Shown piece after piece: positions 52,920 through 61,856 of a stretch of DNA of 64,000 bases. Numbering within the stretch: position 1 is the stretch's first letter; each line of letters starts with the position of its first letter. The position numbers and the translations under genes were made by a program. The notes under the pieces were generated by a model. That model did not search any database. It had not been told where the DNA came from and was given only the letters and a program-made list of their open reading frames with translations. Source of the DNA: Pseudomonas sp. JAI120 (GTDB lineage Bacteria > Pseudomonadota > Gammaproteobacteria > Pseudomonadales > Pseudomonadaceae); NCBI RefSeq assembly GCF_014207255.1, contig NZ_JACHCZ010000004.1, positions 1 through 64,000 on the forward strand, read 5' to 3'.

Positions 52920-54212
52920 ATGAATGTTTTGATCATTGGCAGCGGTGGCCGTGAACACGCCCTGGCCTGGAAAGTTGCCCAGGACCCACGGGTCCAGAAA
53001 GTCTTCGTAGCCCCCGGCAACGCCGGTACCGCCATCGAAGCCAAGTGCGAAAACGTCGCCATCGACGTACTGGCCCTTGAGCAACTGGCCGACTTCGCCG
53101 AGAAAAACGTCTCCCTGACCATCGTCGGTCCGGAAGTGCCATTGGTGGCGGGTGTTGTGGACCTGTTCCGCAGCCGCGGCCTGGATTGCTTCGGCCCTAC
53201 CGCCGGCGCTGCCCAGCTGGAAGGCTCGAAAGCCTTCACCAAGGATTTCCTGGCGCGCCACAAGATCCCGACGGCCGACTACCAGAACTTCACCGAGATC
53301 GAGCCGGCCCTGGCCTACCTGCGTGAAAAAGGTGCGCCGATCGTGATCAAGGCCGATGGCCTGGCCGCCGGTAAAGGCGTGATTGTCGCCATGACCTTGC
53401 AGGAAGCCGAAGACGCCGTGCGTGACATGCTCGCCGGCAATGCCTTTGGTGACGCCGGGTCGCGTGTGGTCATCGAAGAATTCCTCGACGGCGAGGAAGC
53501 CAGCTTTATCGTGATGGTCGACGGCAAGAACGTCCTGCCGATGGCCACCAGCCAGGACCACAAACGCGTCGGCGACGGCGACAGCGGCCCGAACACGGGC
53601 GGCATGGGTGCCTACTCCCCGGCCCCGGTGGTCACTGCCGACGTGCATCAGCGCGTGATGGACCTGGTGATCTGGCCGACCGTGCGCGGCATGGCCGACG
53701 AAGGCAATGTGTACACCGGCTTCCTGTACGCCGGCCTGATGATCGACAAAGCCGGCAACCCGAAAGTCATCGAGTTCAACTGCCGCTTCGGCGACCCGGA
53801 AACCCAACCGGTGATGCTGCGCCTGCAATCGAGCCTGGTGCTGCTGGTGGAAGCCGCCCTCGCCCAGGCCCTGGACAAGGTTGAAGCGCAGTGGGATCCA
53901 CGTCCGAGCGTTGGCATCGTGCTGGCAGCCGGCGGTTACCCTGCCGACTACGCCAAGGGCGATGTGATTGAAGGCCTGGACGCGGCGGCCACCCTGGAAG
54001 GCAAGGTGTTCCATGCGGGCACCGCGCTCAAGGACGGCAAGGTCGTGACCGCCGGCGGCCGTGTGCTGTGCGCCACCGCAATGGGTGCCAGCGTCGACGC
54101 TGCACAGCAACAGGCGTACAAGCTGGCCGCGAAAATCGACTGGAAAGGCTGCTTCTACCGCACGGACATCGGCTACCGCGCCATTGCCCGTGAACGTGGC
54201 GAAAGCCAGTAA
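52920..54212 (+). CDS. purD: Phosphoribosylamine-glycine ligase
   Basis: This 430-residue ATP-grasp ligase joins glycine to phosphoribosylamine in purine synthesis. Family landmarks include IGSGGREHALAWK at 6-18, VIKADGLAAGKGV near 141, HKRVGDGDSGPNTGGMGAY near 205 and NCRFGDPETQP near 286. GAGG lies 8 nt before the ATG. It is close to purH on the same strand but separated by the REP doublet, so partial uncoupling of the two is possible. Confidence 0.96.
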   Translation: MNVLIIGSGGREHALAWKVAQDPRVQKVFVAPGNAGTAIEAKCENVAIDVLALEQLADFAEKNVSLTIVGPEVPLVAGVVDLFRSRGLDCFGPTAGAAQLEGSKAFTKDFLARHKIPTADYQNFTEIEPALAYLREKGAPIVIKADGLAAGKGVIVAMTLQEAEDAVRDMLAGNAFGDAGSRVVIEEFLDGEEASFIVMVDGKNVLPMATSQDHKRVGDGDSGPNTGGMGAYSPAPVVTADVHQRVMDLVIWPTVRGMADEGNVYTGFLYAGLMIDKAGNPKVIEFNCRFGDPETQPVMLRLQSSLVLLVEAALAQALDKVEAQWDPRPSVGIVLAAGGYPADYAKGDVIEGLDAAATLEGKVFHAGTALKDGKVVTAGGRVLCATAMGASVDAAQQQAYKLAAKIDWKGCFYRTDIGYRAIARERGESQ

Positions 54213-54233
54213 CGCTAGCTATCCGTTCGGTTA

Positions 54234-54256
54234 GGCAAGGGCTTCTGGCCCTTGCC
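54234..54256 (+). terminator. Hairpin after purD (terminator-like)
   Basis: GGCAAGGGC (54234-54242) and GCCCTTGCC (54248-54256) form a perfect 9-bp stem with a 5-nt loop, but no clear T-run follows. It lies 21 nt past the purD stop and probably reduces read-through into retS. Confidence 0.55.
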
Positions 54257-54314
54257 GTATACAGGCCTCCCCGCGCATAGTTAACCGTGCATCAACCTAC
54301 GAAGGGATTTCGCC

Positions 54315-57086
54315 GTGCGCTGGCTCAGGATCGCCATAGGTTTCACTGTCAGTCTGCTGACGCTGCTCTGCCTGTTCCCGGCCCAGGCCGCCGCGCAAGG
54401 CAGTGGCTGGGCAGTATTGCTTGATGAACAGGCCGACCTGCAGCTGAGCGACATCCGCTCCTCACGCTACACCAATCAATTCAGCCCCATCGAACTGGAC
54501 CGCATTACCGCCGCGGAGCCGGACGGCGCGTTGTGGGTACGTTTCAAGCTGCAACCCGGCAAGCACGAGCAAGTGCTGCGGGTATTCGCACCGGACCTGG
54601 CGCACCTGAGCCTCTATGTGCTGGACGGCGACACCCTGGTCGAACAACAAAGCAGCGGCACCCGCCAGCCCCAGGCGGAACGCCCGCTGCCCAGCAACGA
54701 CTTCATGCTGCCGATGCCCCAGAGCCAAAAGACCCTCGACGTCTACCTGCGCCTGGTTTCGGAACACGAACTACGCCCCTATATCACCTTGGAATCGGCC
54801 GTGCTGGCCGCCGCAGATCAGACCCAGACGTTGATCTACGGCCTGCTGTTCGGCTGCCTGCTGATGCTGATCCTGCACAACCTCACGCGCTTCGCTTACC
54901 ACCGCTCGCGCAGCAGCCTGTGGCTGGCGGCCTGCGAACTGCTGCTGATGCTCAGCCTGGCGCTGCTGCTCAACCTGGTAGGCCCATGGCTGCCGAACTG
55001 GCACGCGGTCCAGACCCCAGGCGCCTACCTGGCCCTGCTGCTGACCGCCCCGTGCGGGCTGATGTTTGCCTATCGCTTCTTCATGCCCCTGGGTCCGCAC
55101 CCGTTGAACAAACTGTTGATGGCCGACATCCTGTTTATCGTGCTGTGCGGCCTGCTGTTGTTGTTCGTCAGTACCCTGCCGCTGAACATCATCACCTACG
55201 CGCTGGTGGCCTTGGCGGGCCTGAGCATGCTGTTTGTCTCGGCGTATCACTGGCAGAAAGGCTACCGCCCGGCGCGCTTGTTCGTGGCGGGCATGGTGGT
55301 GTTCAACATCGGCACGCTGATCATTCTCCCGGCCTTGCTGGGGCTGACGATGGTGTCGCCCCAAGATTTGATCGTCACATTGCTGGCCTTTATCTGTCTG
55401 AGCGGCCTGTTGATGAGCCTGGCCCTGGGCGAGCGCCAGCGCGCGATTGTCGAGGCCCGCTTCAGCCTCAGCCGCGACCTGGCCGCCAGCAATGCCGAGA
55501 TCGCTGCCAAGGCCGAATTCCTGGCCAAGATCAGCCATGAAATCCGCACCCCCATGAACGGCGTGCTGGGCATGACCGAACTGCTGCTGGGTACGCCGCT
55601 GTCGGTGAAGCAGCGCGACTACGTACAAACCATCCACAGCGCCGGGAACGAACTGCTGACATTGATCAACGAGATCCTCGACATCTCCAAGCTCGAATCC
55701 GGGCAGATCGAATTGGATGACGTGCAATTCGACCTCAATGCACTCATCGAGGATTGCCTGAGCATCTTCCGCGCCAAGGCCGAGCAGCAGAACGTCGAGT
55801 TGATCAGCTTCATCCAGCCCCAGGTACCCCGCGTCATCAGCGGCGACCCGACACGCCTGCGCCAGGCGCTGCTGAGCCTGCTGGAAAACGCCCTGCACAA
55901 AACCGACGAAGGCGAAGTGCTGATCGTCGTCGCCCTGGACGACCGCACCACCAATCCACGCCTGCGCATAGCCGTGCAGGACAGCGGCCTGCCAATGGAA
56001 GCCACCGAACGCGAGGCACTGCTGCACAGCGAACTGCACAGCAAGAACTTCCTCTCGGCCACCCGTTTGAGCGGCCACCTGGGCCTGGTGATCGCGCGCC
56101 AGCTGATCCTGTTGATGAACGGCGAGTTCGGCATCAAGAGCGGCAGCCATCAGGGCAGCACGTTATGGCTGACCCTGCCGCTGGACCCGGAACGTCTGGA
56201 GCGCCCTACCTCGGACCTTGACGGCCCGCTCAAAGGCGCGCGCGTGCTGGTCGTGGACGACAACGATACGTGCCGCAAAGTGCTGGTGCAGCAGTGCTCG
56301 GCCTGGGGCCTGAATGTCAGCGCCGTACCGTCGGGTAAAGAGGCCTTGGCCTTGCTGCGCACCAAGGCGCACCTGCGCGATTACTTCGATGTGGTGCTGC
56401 TGGACCAGAACATGCCCGGCATGACCGGCATGCAACTGGCGGCGAAGATCAAGGAAGACCCGAGCCTGAACCACGACATCCTGCTGATCATGCTCACCGG
56501 CATCAGCAATGCGCCGAGCAAGATCATCGCGCGGAACTGCGGGATCAAACGCATCCTCGCCAAGCCGGTTGCCGGTTACACCCTCAAGACCACCCTGGCC
56601 GACGAGTTGACCCAGCGCAGCAAAGGTGGCGCGCAGCCCCGTCCGCCCCTCAGTGTTCCGGCGGCGGTGACCGTGCCCAGCGATTTCAGGATCCTGGTGG
56701 CCGAAGACAACAGCATCTCCACCAAAGTGATTCGCGGCATGCTCGGCAAGCTCAACCTCAACCCGGACACGGCCAGCAATGGTGAAGAAGCGCTGGAGGC
56801 GATGAAGGCCCAGCGTTATGACCTGGTGTTGATGGACTGTGAGATGCCGGTTCTCGATGGTTTCTCGGCCACCCAGCAACTGCGGGCGTGGGAAGTCAGC
56901 CACCAGCGCATTCGCACACCCGTGGTAGCGCTCACGGCGCATATTCTCTCGGAGCACAAAGAGCGCGCACGCCAGGCCGGCATGGACGGACATATGGCCA
57001 AGCCGGTGGAGTTGTCGCAGTTGCGTGAGCTGGTGGAGTTCTGGGTGGCGCAGCGTCAACAGCGGCCTGAGCACGCCCCGTCCTGA
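54315..57086 (+). CDS. retS: Hybrid sensor kinase RetS
   Basis: This 923-residue membrane protein has a signal/first segment (about 5-27), a periplasmic 7TMR-DISM extracellular domain (about 30-165) and seven membrane segments (about 172-370). A histidine-kinase domain follows with H408 in ISHEIRTPMNG and the ATPase N box at N525. Two receiver domains have D697 and D841. In Pseudomonas RetS opposes GacS and so switches from chronic to acute behaviour through the Gac/Rsm pathway. The start is GTG at 54315 with AAGGG upstream. The G1 box reads DSGLP, lacking the second glycine. Confidence 0.94.
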   Translation: MRWLRIAIGFTVSLLTLLCLFPAQAAAQGSGWAVLLDEQADLQLSDIRSSRYTNQFSPIELDRITAAEPDGALWVRFKLQPGKHEQVLRVFAPDLAHLSLYVLDGDTLVEQQSSGTRQPQAERPLPSNDFMLPMPQSQKTLDVYLRLVSEHELRPYITLESAVLAAADQTQTLIYGLLFGCLLMLILHNLTRFAYHRSRSSLWLAACELLLMLSLALLLNLVGPWLPNWHAVQTPGAYLALLLTAPCGLMFAYRFFMPLGPHPLNKLLMADILFIVLCGLLLLFVSTLPLNIITYALVALAGLSMLFVSAYHWQKGYRPARLFVAGMVVFNIGTLIILPALLGLTMVSPQDLIVTLLAFICLSGLLMSLALGERQRAIVEARFSLSRDLAASNAEIAAKAEFLAKISHEIRTPMNGVLGMTELLLGTPLSVKQRDYVQTIHSAGNELLTLINEILDISKLESGQIELDDVQFDLNALIEDCLSIFRAKAEQQNVELISFIQPQVPRVISGDPTRLRQALLSLLENALHKTDEGEVLIVVALDDRTTNPRLRIAVQDSGLPMEATEREALLHSELHSKNFLSATRLSGHLGLVIARQLILLMNGEFGIKSGSHQGSTLWLTLPLDPERLERPTSDLDGPLKGARVLVVDDNDTCRKVLVQQCSAWGLNVSAVPSGKEALALLRTKAHLRDYFDVVLLDQNMPGMTGMQLAAKIKEDPSLNHDILLIMLTGISNAPSKIIARNCGIKRILAKPVAGYTLKTTLADELTQRSKGGAQPRPPLSVPAAVTVPSDFRILVAEDNSISTKVIRGMLGKLNLNPDTASNGEEALEAMKAQRYDLVLMDCEMPVLDGFSATQQLRAWEVSHQRIRTPVVALTAHILSEHKERARQAGMDGHMAKPVELSQLRELVEFWVAQRQQRPEHAPS

Positions 57087-57103
57087 CTTGAAATGCTGTC
57101 CCC

Positions 57104-57195
57104 ATGTGGGAGGGGGCTTGCCCCCGATGACGGTGGTTCGGCTACAGATAATCTGACTGTTACACCGCAATCGGGAGCAAGCCCCCTCCCACATT
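57104..57195. repeat. REP doublet (REPIN-like)
   Basis: ATGTGGGAGGGGGCTTGCCC and its complement flank about 50 nt. It lies between retS and the MarC-family gene. Confidence 0.88.
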
Positions 57196-57250
57196 TGATC
57201 TCTGGCGCCTGATAGACTCTCCACACTTTCCCCGCCCGCGAGCCACTCCC

Positions 57251-57847
57251 ATGCTCCACGTGTTATTCAGCGTTTACCTGAAGATGCTGGTGCTCTACAG
57301 CCCGTTCTTCGTGCTGTCCTGCTTTATCAGCCTGACACGTGGTTATTCGAGCAAAGAGCGGCGACGCCTGGCCTGGAAAGTGGCGCTGGCAACCCTGGTG
57401 TCGAGCGTGTTGCTCTACCTGTTCGGCCGGGTGATCTTCAGCGTGTTCGGCATCACCGTCGACGCCTTCCGCATCGGCGCCGGCAGTGTGCTGTTTATCT
57501 CCGCCCTGGGCATGGCCCAAGGCAAATCGGCGGTGCAGACCGACAACGTGCAGCAGGACGTGACCATCGTACCGCTGACCATCCCTCTCACCGTCGGCCC
57601 CGGCACCATCGGTGCACTGCTGGTCATGGGCGTCAGCCAGCCGCACTGGGATGACAAGATCACCGCCATTCTCAGCATCGCCCTGGCCAGCCTCACGGTC
57701 GGCGTGGTGCTGTACCTGTCCAACCGTATCGAACGGATTCTCGGTGACCAGGGCTTGCAGATTGTCAGTCGTTTGATGGGATTGTTCGTGTGTGCCCTCG
57801 CCGCGCAGATCATCTTTACTGGGGTGCGCGGCTACCTGGTGCCTTAG
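57251..57847 (+). CDS. MarC-family integral membrane protein
   Basis: This 198-residue protein has six predicted membrane segments, with VPLTIPLTVGPGTIGALLVM near 104-123, the hallmark of the MarC/YhgN group. Despite the name, a drug-resistance role for the family is not supported, and its function is unknown. In P. aeruginosa a YhgN gene also follows retS, from memory. Its stop overlaps the stop of the convergent unknown gene by 4 nt. Confidence 0.88.
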   Translation: MLHVLFSVYLKMLVLYSPFFVLSCFISLTRGYSSKERRRLAWKVALATLVSSVLLYLFGRVIFSVFGITVDAFRIGAGSVLFISALGMAQGKSAVQTDNVQQDVTIVPLTIPLTVGPGTIGALLVMGVSQPHWDDKITAILSIALASLTVGVVLYLSNRIERILGDQGLQIVSRLMGLFVCALAAQIIFTGVRGYLVP

Positions 57848-58623
57848 ATGCGGTATTTGGCAATCGCCGACTGCACCTTGTCGCCAGCACTCTCACGCAT
57901 CAGTCGGATGGTTTTTTCGTTGACCACCGAGGTATTCAGCACCAGGCAGGTCTGCCCGCTGAAGGCCTCGAACTGGGTACTGTCCCATTCCAGAAAAGGC
58001 AGCCCAACCTGCTTGCTCACGCCATGGGTGCTGTAAGTCACCAGCACCATCGTCAATTCGCCGTCCGTTTCGGCGCATGACGCCAGGCCAAAATCACCGC
58101 CCTCATGCACGCTGCTATTGCGCTTGAACAGCTCGAAGGATGCCGGCTGCTGCTTCAGGGCCTCCAGCGCATCAGCGGCCAGTTTGGGCAGTGCAGTGAG
58201 CAACGGCCCGGTCAGTGACGTCGACGCCAACAGGCTGGCGATGATGTTCAGCGCCGCAAGTTGCACCGTCAGGCCCTTGCCGGAGCTTGAAACCCGCTCG
58301 AAACGACTGCGCACCGGCAGCCAACCCAAACCGATCATCACCTTGATGAATTCGTCGTACCAGGCCTCGGTACCTCGGTGGATTTTCAATACATCGCTGA
58401 CATAGCTGCTGGCCAGCAGATAGCTTTTACGGATGTACTCCATGTTCAGCCCGGACAGCCCCTCGGCAAACGAAATCACACCGTTGTTGACCACCGCCGC
58501 GTTGCAGTCGTCCTCCGTGTCGAGGGGCAATGAGGGCTGCGCACCTGACGCCCTCGGTAATGTGTAGGCCGCAATCAACTTGCGCCGTTTTGTGTTGTTG
58601 ATCCTTCTGTGATGTCGCTCCAT
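57844..58623 (-). CDS. Unrecognised 259-residue protein
   Basis: I do not recognise this protein. It begins with a basic stretch (MERHHRRINNTKRRK), has no signal peptide, and contains a polar region followed by a moderately hydrophobic helical stretch (about 137-160, LTVQLAALNIIASLLASTSL) and a mixed alpha/beta C-terminal half ending in NEKTIRLMRESAGDKVQSAI. The ATG at 58623 has GGAG with 8-nt spacing; the longer frame to 58917 overlaps the cob terminator and lacks coding character. It stands alone between the MarC-family gene and the cob operon. It may be an accessory gene. Confidence 0.78.
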   Translation of the reverse strand: MERHHRRINNTKRRKLIAAYTLPRASGAQPSLPLDTEDDCNAAVVNNGVISFAEGLSGLNMEYIRKSYLLASSYVSDVLKIHRGTEAWYDEFIKVMIGLGWLPVRSRFERVSSSGKGLTVQLAALNIIASLLASTSLTGPLLTALPKLAADALEALKQQPASFELFKRNSSVHEGGDFGLASCAETDGELTMVLVTYSTHGVSKQVGLPFLEWDSTQFEAFSGQTCLVLNTSVVNEKTIRLMRESAGDKVQSAIAKYRI

Positions 58624-58792
58624 TTTCAGTTCTCCACAAACACCCCGACTCGGGGCTTGTGTCCACACTAGTCCAGCCACCGGCGGCTCTTCCATGCCAC
58701 AAACATCGCTTGCCGGCACACGGCAAAAACCCCTGCCCAGCAATGACGGGGCGCTCCTCGAACCCCTCCGGTTTTCGTGGCCAAAAAAAGAA

Positions 58793-58840
58793 AAAGCCCC
58801 GAGCGACAATAGGCAACCACCCATTGTCATTCGGAGCTTT
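58793..58840 (-). terminator. Terminator of the cob operon
   Basis: On the minus strand an 18-bp stem with three mismatches (58840-58823 with 58810-58793) and a 12-nt loop is followed by a T-rich run (58792-58783). It lies 22 nt past the cobJ stop. The gap 58624-58861 also holds a small hairpin (58643-58655) before the unknown gene. Confidence 0.85.
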
Positions 58841-58861
58841 CGTGCAGCCGCCCAGGCGTTT

Positions 58862-60499
58862 TCAGGAGGCGGGTTTGGCACCGTACCAGCGCGGGGTGTA
58901 CACCCATTCACCGCCACCGGCGCGAGGGAATGTGCAGGTGGTGGATGAGCCGATCAGCACCATGGTGCGCATGTCCACCTGGTCTGGCGTGAGGTGCCCC
59001 AGGGTGGTGACGCGCAGGGTCTGGCCGGGGCGACCGATATCGCGGCCCAGCACCACCGGGGTTTCAGGCGTGCGGTGTTGCGCGACGATTTCCAGGGCGC
59101 GCCCCAGCTGCCAAGGCCGCGAACGCGAGATCGGGTTGTAGAACGCCAGCGCCAGGTCGGCCTGGGACGCGAGGTCCAGGCGCTTTTCGATAATCGACCA
59201 GGGTTTGAGGTTGTCCGACAGCGACATCACGCAGAAGTCATGGCCCAGCGGCGCACCGGCCTGGGCGGCGGTGGCCAGGGAGGCCGAGACGCCCGGCAGG
59301 ATTTCCAGCTCGACCTGATGCCACGCCGGATCGCCAGACTCGTGCAACGCCTCGATCACCGCCGCCGCCATGGCGAAGACGCCGGGGTCGCCGGACGACA
59401 CTACCACCACCGAACGGCCCTGGGCGGCCAGCTCAAACGCATGGCGGGCGCGTTGCATCTCTTCGCGGTTATCGGTGCAGTGCTGCACCTGGTCGTTACG
59501 GAACGGCCCGGCCATGCGCACATACGTTTCGTAGCCCAGCACATCGGTGCAGCGCGCGAGTTCGGCCTTTACCGCCGGCACCATCAACTCGGCGGCGCCA
59601 GGGCCCAGGCCGATCACGGCAAGGCGACCACGGCGGCGACCGACCTGGGCCAGGTCCAAAGGCTGCTCGGCAACACTGATGACGATGTCTGCACTTGGCG
59701 CCACGTCGGCAAACCGCAGCGGCACCCCCAACTGCAACGCCGCTTCATGCAGCGACGCTTCGGCCATCTGCCTATCGCTGGCCAACAGGCACGCCAGGGA
59801 TTGCACGGCGATGCCCGCCTCGTGCAACGCCGTGCGGACACGCTCCGCCAACTGCGCACCCGGCCTGCAGGTCACGCACACAGTCTTCGGATAGATCAGC
59901 AACTCGTTGGCGGCAGGCACACGCTCGGCACTGCCCACGTGAATGGCTAAATGCGCCTGCTGGTCCTGGGGCAAATTCGCCTGATCCAACCACGGCGCCG
60001 CACCTTCGATACGCACGCTTTCGCCGGCCAGCAGGTCGGACACGAAGCGCTTGCCCAGCTCCAGGTCCGCCAGCTCATAACCCGCCGGCGGGTTGAGCAG
60101 GCAGGTACCGAAACGCAGCTCGCCACTGGTGGTGATCGCCGCAGCAACGCCCAGTACCGCTGCGATGTCCCGCGCCATGACGTTCACACCACCCAGGCCA
60201 CCGAGCAACGGCACCACGGCGCTGCCGTCTTCCGCCACGGCCAGCACGGCGGGTTCTTCGCCTTTCTCCAGCAGCAGCGGCGCCAGTGTGCGGATCACGA
60301 TGCCGGCCGCACACAGGGCAATCAGCGGCGTGCCTTGCTGGTACAGCTGACGCAGGGTCGCGCCAAATTCGCTGTAAGACTGGTCTGCACCCTCAACTCG
60401 ACCCGCCAGGCCGTGGATCAGTGCGCCAGGGTAAGCCTGCTGAATCCTGCGCGCGGTGGCCAGGCTGCCCTGGCCCAGAATGACAATCGCCGGGTTCAT
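58862..60499 (-). CDS. cobJ: Precorrin-3B C17-methyltransferase fused to CbiG-like domains
   Basis: This 545-residue fusion has an N-terminal CbiG_N-like domain (about 1-170, GGLGGVNVMARDIAAVLG near 98), a CbiG_C/CobE-like domain (about 200-290) and a SAM methyltransferase (about 295-540) with VIGLGPGAAELM, VVVSSGDPGVFAMA and FYNPISRSRPWQ. CobJ methylates C17 with ring contraction. The start overlaps the cobI stop (TGATG), with AGGTGG 8 nt upstream. The large size agrees with other pseudomonads. Retention of CbiG-type domains in an aerobic-type operon is notable. Confidence 0.92.
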   Translation of the reverse strand: MNPAIVILGQGSLATARRIQQAYPGALIHGLAGRVEGADQSYSEFGATLRQLYQQGTPLIALCAAGIVIRTLAPLLLEKGEEPAVLAVAEDGSAVVPLLGGLGGVNVMARDIAAVLGVAAAITTSGELRFGTCLLNPPAGYELADLELGKRFVSDLLAGESVRIEGAAPWLDQANLPQDQQAHLAIHVGSAERVPAANELLIYPKTVCVTCRPGAQLAERVRTALHEAGIAVQSLACLLASDRQMAEASLHEAALQLGVPLRFADVAPSADIVISVAEQPLDLAQVGRRRGRLAVIGLGPGAAELMVPAVKAELARCTDVLGYETYVRMAGPFRNDQVQHCTDNREEMQRARHAFELAAQGRSVVVVSSGDPGVFAMAAAVIEALHESGDPAWHQVELEILPGVSASLATAAQAGAPLGHDFCVMSLSDNLKPWSIIEKRLDLASQADLALAFYNPISRSRPWQLGRALEIVAQHRTPETPVVLGRDIGRPGQTLRVTTLGHLTPDQVDMRTMVLIGSSTTCTFPRAGGGEWVYTPRWYGAKPAS

Positions 60500-61230
60500 C
60501 AACCTTGCCACCTTTCACCCGGCACGATGATCAGCGAGAAGTACGGCGAAGACATCGGCTGCACCTGGTCCAGCGGCACGATTTTCTGGTTGGCCATGGT
60601 CGCGCGTTCTACATACAGCGCGCGCTCGGCCAGGCCGAGCTCTTCGAGTACCTGGCGCACCTTGGGGAAATTGCGCCCCAGCTTCATGATCACCGCAGCG
60701 TCGGCATCTGCCAGGCGGCGCTTGAGGTCTTCGTGAGGCAACACGCCCGAGAGCACCGAGAGACTCTGGTTGCGATACACCAACGGCGCGCCGAGTACGG
60801 AGGCACCGCCGAGCATCGAGCACACGCCTGGGATGACCTGGGCTTCGTAGCGCTCGGCCAAACGGTCATGCAAATACATATAGGAGCCGTAGAAGAACGG
60901 GTCGCCCTCACAGATCACCGCCACGTCGCGACCGGCGTCCAGGTGCACAGCCACATCGACACTGGCGGTGTCGTAGAAGTCGCTGATCACTTGCTCATAG
61001 GACAACGGCGCCGGCAGCGCTTCGGTGGTCACCGGGTACACCAGCGGCATCAGGGTTTGCTGTGGTACCAGGTGGTCTTCGATGATGCCGAAGGCGTTGC
61101 CCTTCTTGCCCTTGGCCACGAAATACGCCACCACCGGTGATTCGCGCAGCAGGCGCAGGGCCTTGACCGTAATCAGTTCCGGGTCTCCAGGGCCGACGCC
61201 CAGGCCGATCAAACGTCCGCGTGCCGGCAT
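60499..61230 (-). CDS. cobI: Precorrin-2 C20-methyltransferase
   Basis: This 243-residue SAM methyltransferase converts precorrin-2 to precorrin-3A. Landmarks are LIGLGVGPGDPELITVKALR near 7-26, VICEGDPFFYGSYMYLHDRL near 98 and PGVCSMLGGAS. Its start overlaps the cobH stop (TAATG), with GGAGG upstream, and its stop overlaps cobJ. The frame extends far upstream only through cobH in another frame. Confidence 0.94.
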   Translation of the reverse strand: MPARGRLIGLGVGPGDPELITVKALRLLRESPVVAYFVAKGKKGNAFGIIEDHLVPQQTLMPLVYPVTTEALPAPLSYEQVISDFYDTASVDVAVHLDAGRDVAVICEGDPFFYGSYMYLHDRLAERYEAQVIPGVCSMLGGASVLGAPLVYRNQSLSVLSGVLPHEDLKRRLADADAAVIMKLGRNFPKVRQVLEELGLAERALYVERATMANQKIVPLDQVQPMSSPYFSLIIVPGERWQG

Positions 61231-61856
61231 TATTCGACCTCCGTGGCGAGCGCATTCACCGCAGCGGCGGCCATGGCACTGCCGCCCAGGCGGCCCTGCA
61301 TGATCACGAACGGTACGCCACGGCTGTCCGCCGCCAGCATGGCCTTGGATTCGGCCGCGCCGACAAAGCCGACCGGGAAGCCGAGGATCAACGCCGGTTT
61401 CGGCGCACCGGCATCCAGCATCTCGAGCAGGTAGAACAACGCCGTCGGCGCGTTGCCGATCACTACCACGCTGCCTGCCAGGTGCGGACGCCACAACTCC
61501 AGGGCGGCAGCGGAACGGGTGTTGCCCAGCTCCCGCGCCAACTCCGGCACGCTGTCGTCGCGCAGGGTGCAGATCACTGGGTTATTGGCGGGCAGGCGCG
61601 CACGGGTCACGCCTTCGGAGACCATCCGCGCATCACACAGAATCGGCGCGCCAGCGGCCAGCGCATCGCGCCCGGCCTTACCCGCACCTTCGGAGAACTG
61701 CAGGCCGTCGATGGCCTCGACCATGCCGCACGCATGAATCACCCGCACCGCGAGTTTCTCCAAATCAGCCGGGATACGCTCCAAGTTGGCTTCAGCGCGA
61801 ATAATGGCGAAGGAGTTGCGATAGATCTCCTGACCGTCGCGGATGTAATCAATCAT
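61230..61856 (-). CDS. cobH: Precorrin-8X methylmutase
   Basis: This 208-residue enzyme moves a methyl group from C11 to C12 to give hydrogenobyrinate. It begins MIDYIRDGQEIYRNSFAIIR and carries RVIHACGM with the catalytic histidine near 40, VIGNAPTALFYLLEML and the GFPVGFVGAAESK motif. The ATG at 61856 overlaps the end of cobG by 8 nt. The gene is embedded in the cobG-H-I-J operon. Confidence 0.94.
   Translation of the reverse strand: MIDYIRDGQEIYRNSFAIIRAEANLERIPADLEKLAVRVIHACGMVEAIDGLQFSEGAGKAGRDALAAGAPILCDARMVSEGVTRARLPANNPVICTLRDDSVPELARELGNTRSAAALELWRPHLAGSVVVIGNAPTALFYLLEMLDAGAPKPALILGFPVGFVGAAESKAMLAADSRGVPFVIMQGRLGGSAMAAAAVNALATEVE

Noticed and set aside
57087..57250. Small regulatory RNA after retS
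   Set aside because: The structured sequence is fully explained by a REP doublet; no separate promoter-terminator pair is seen.
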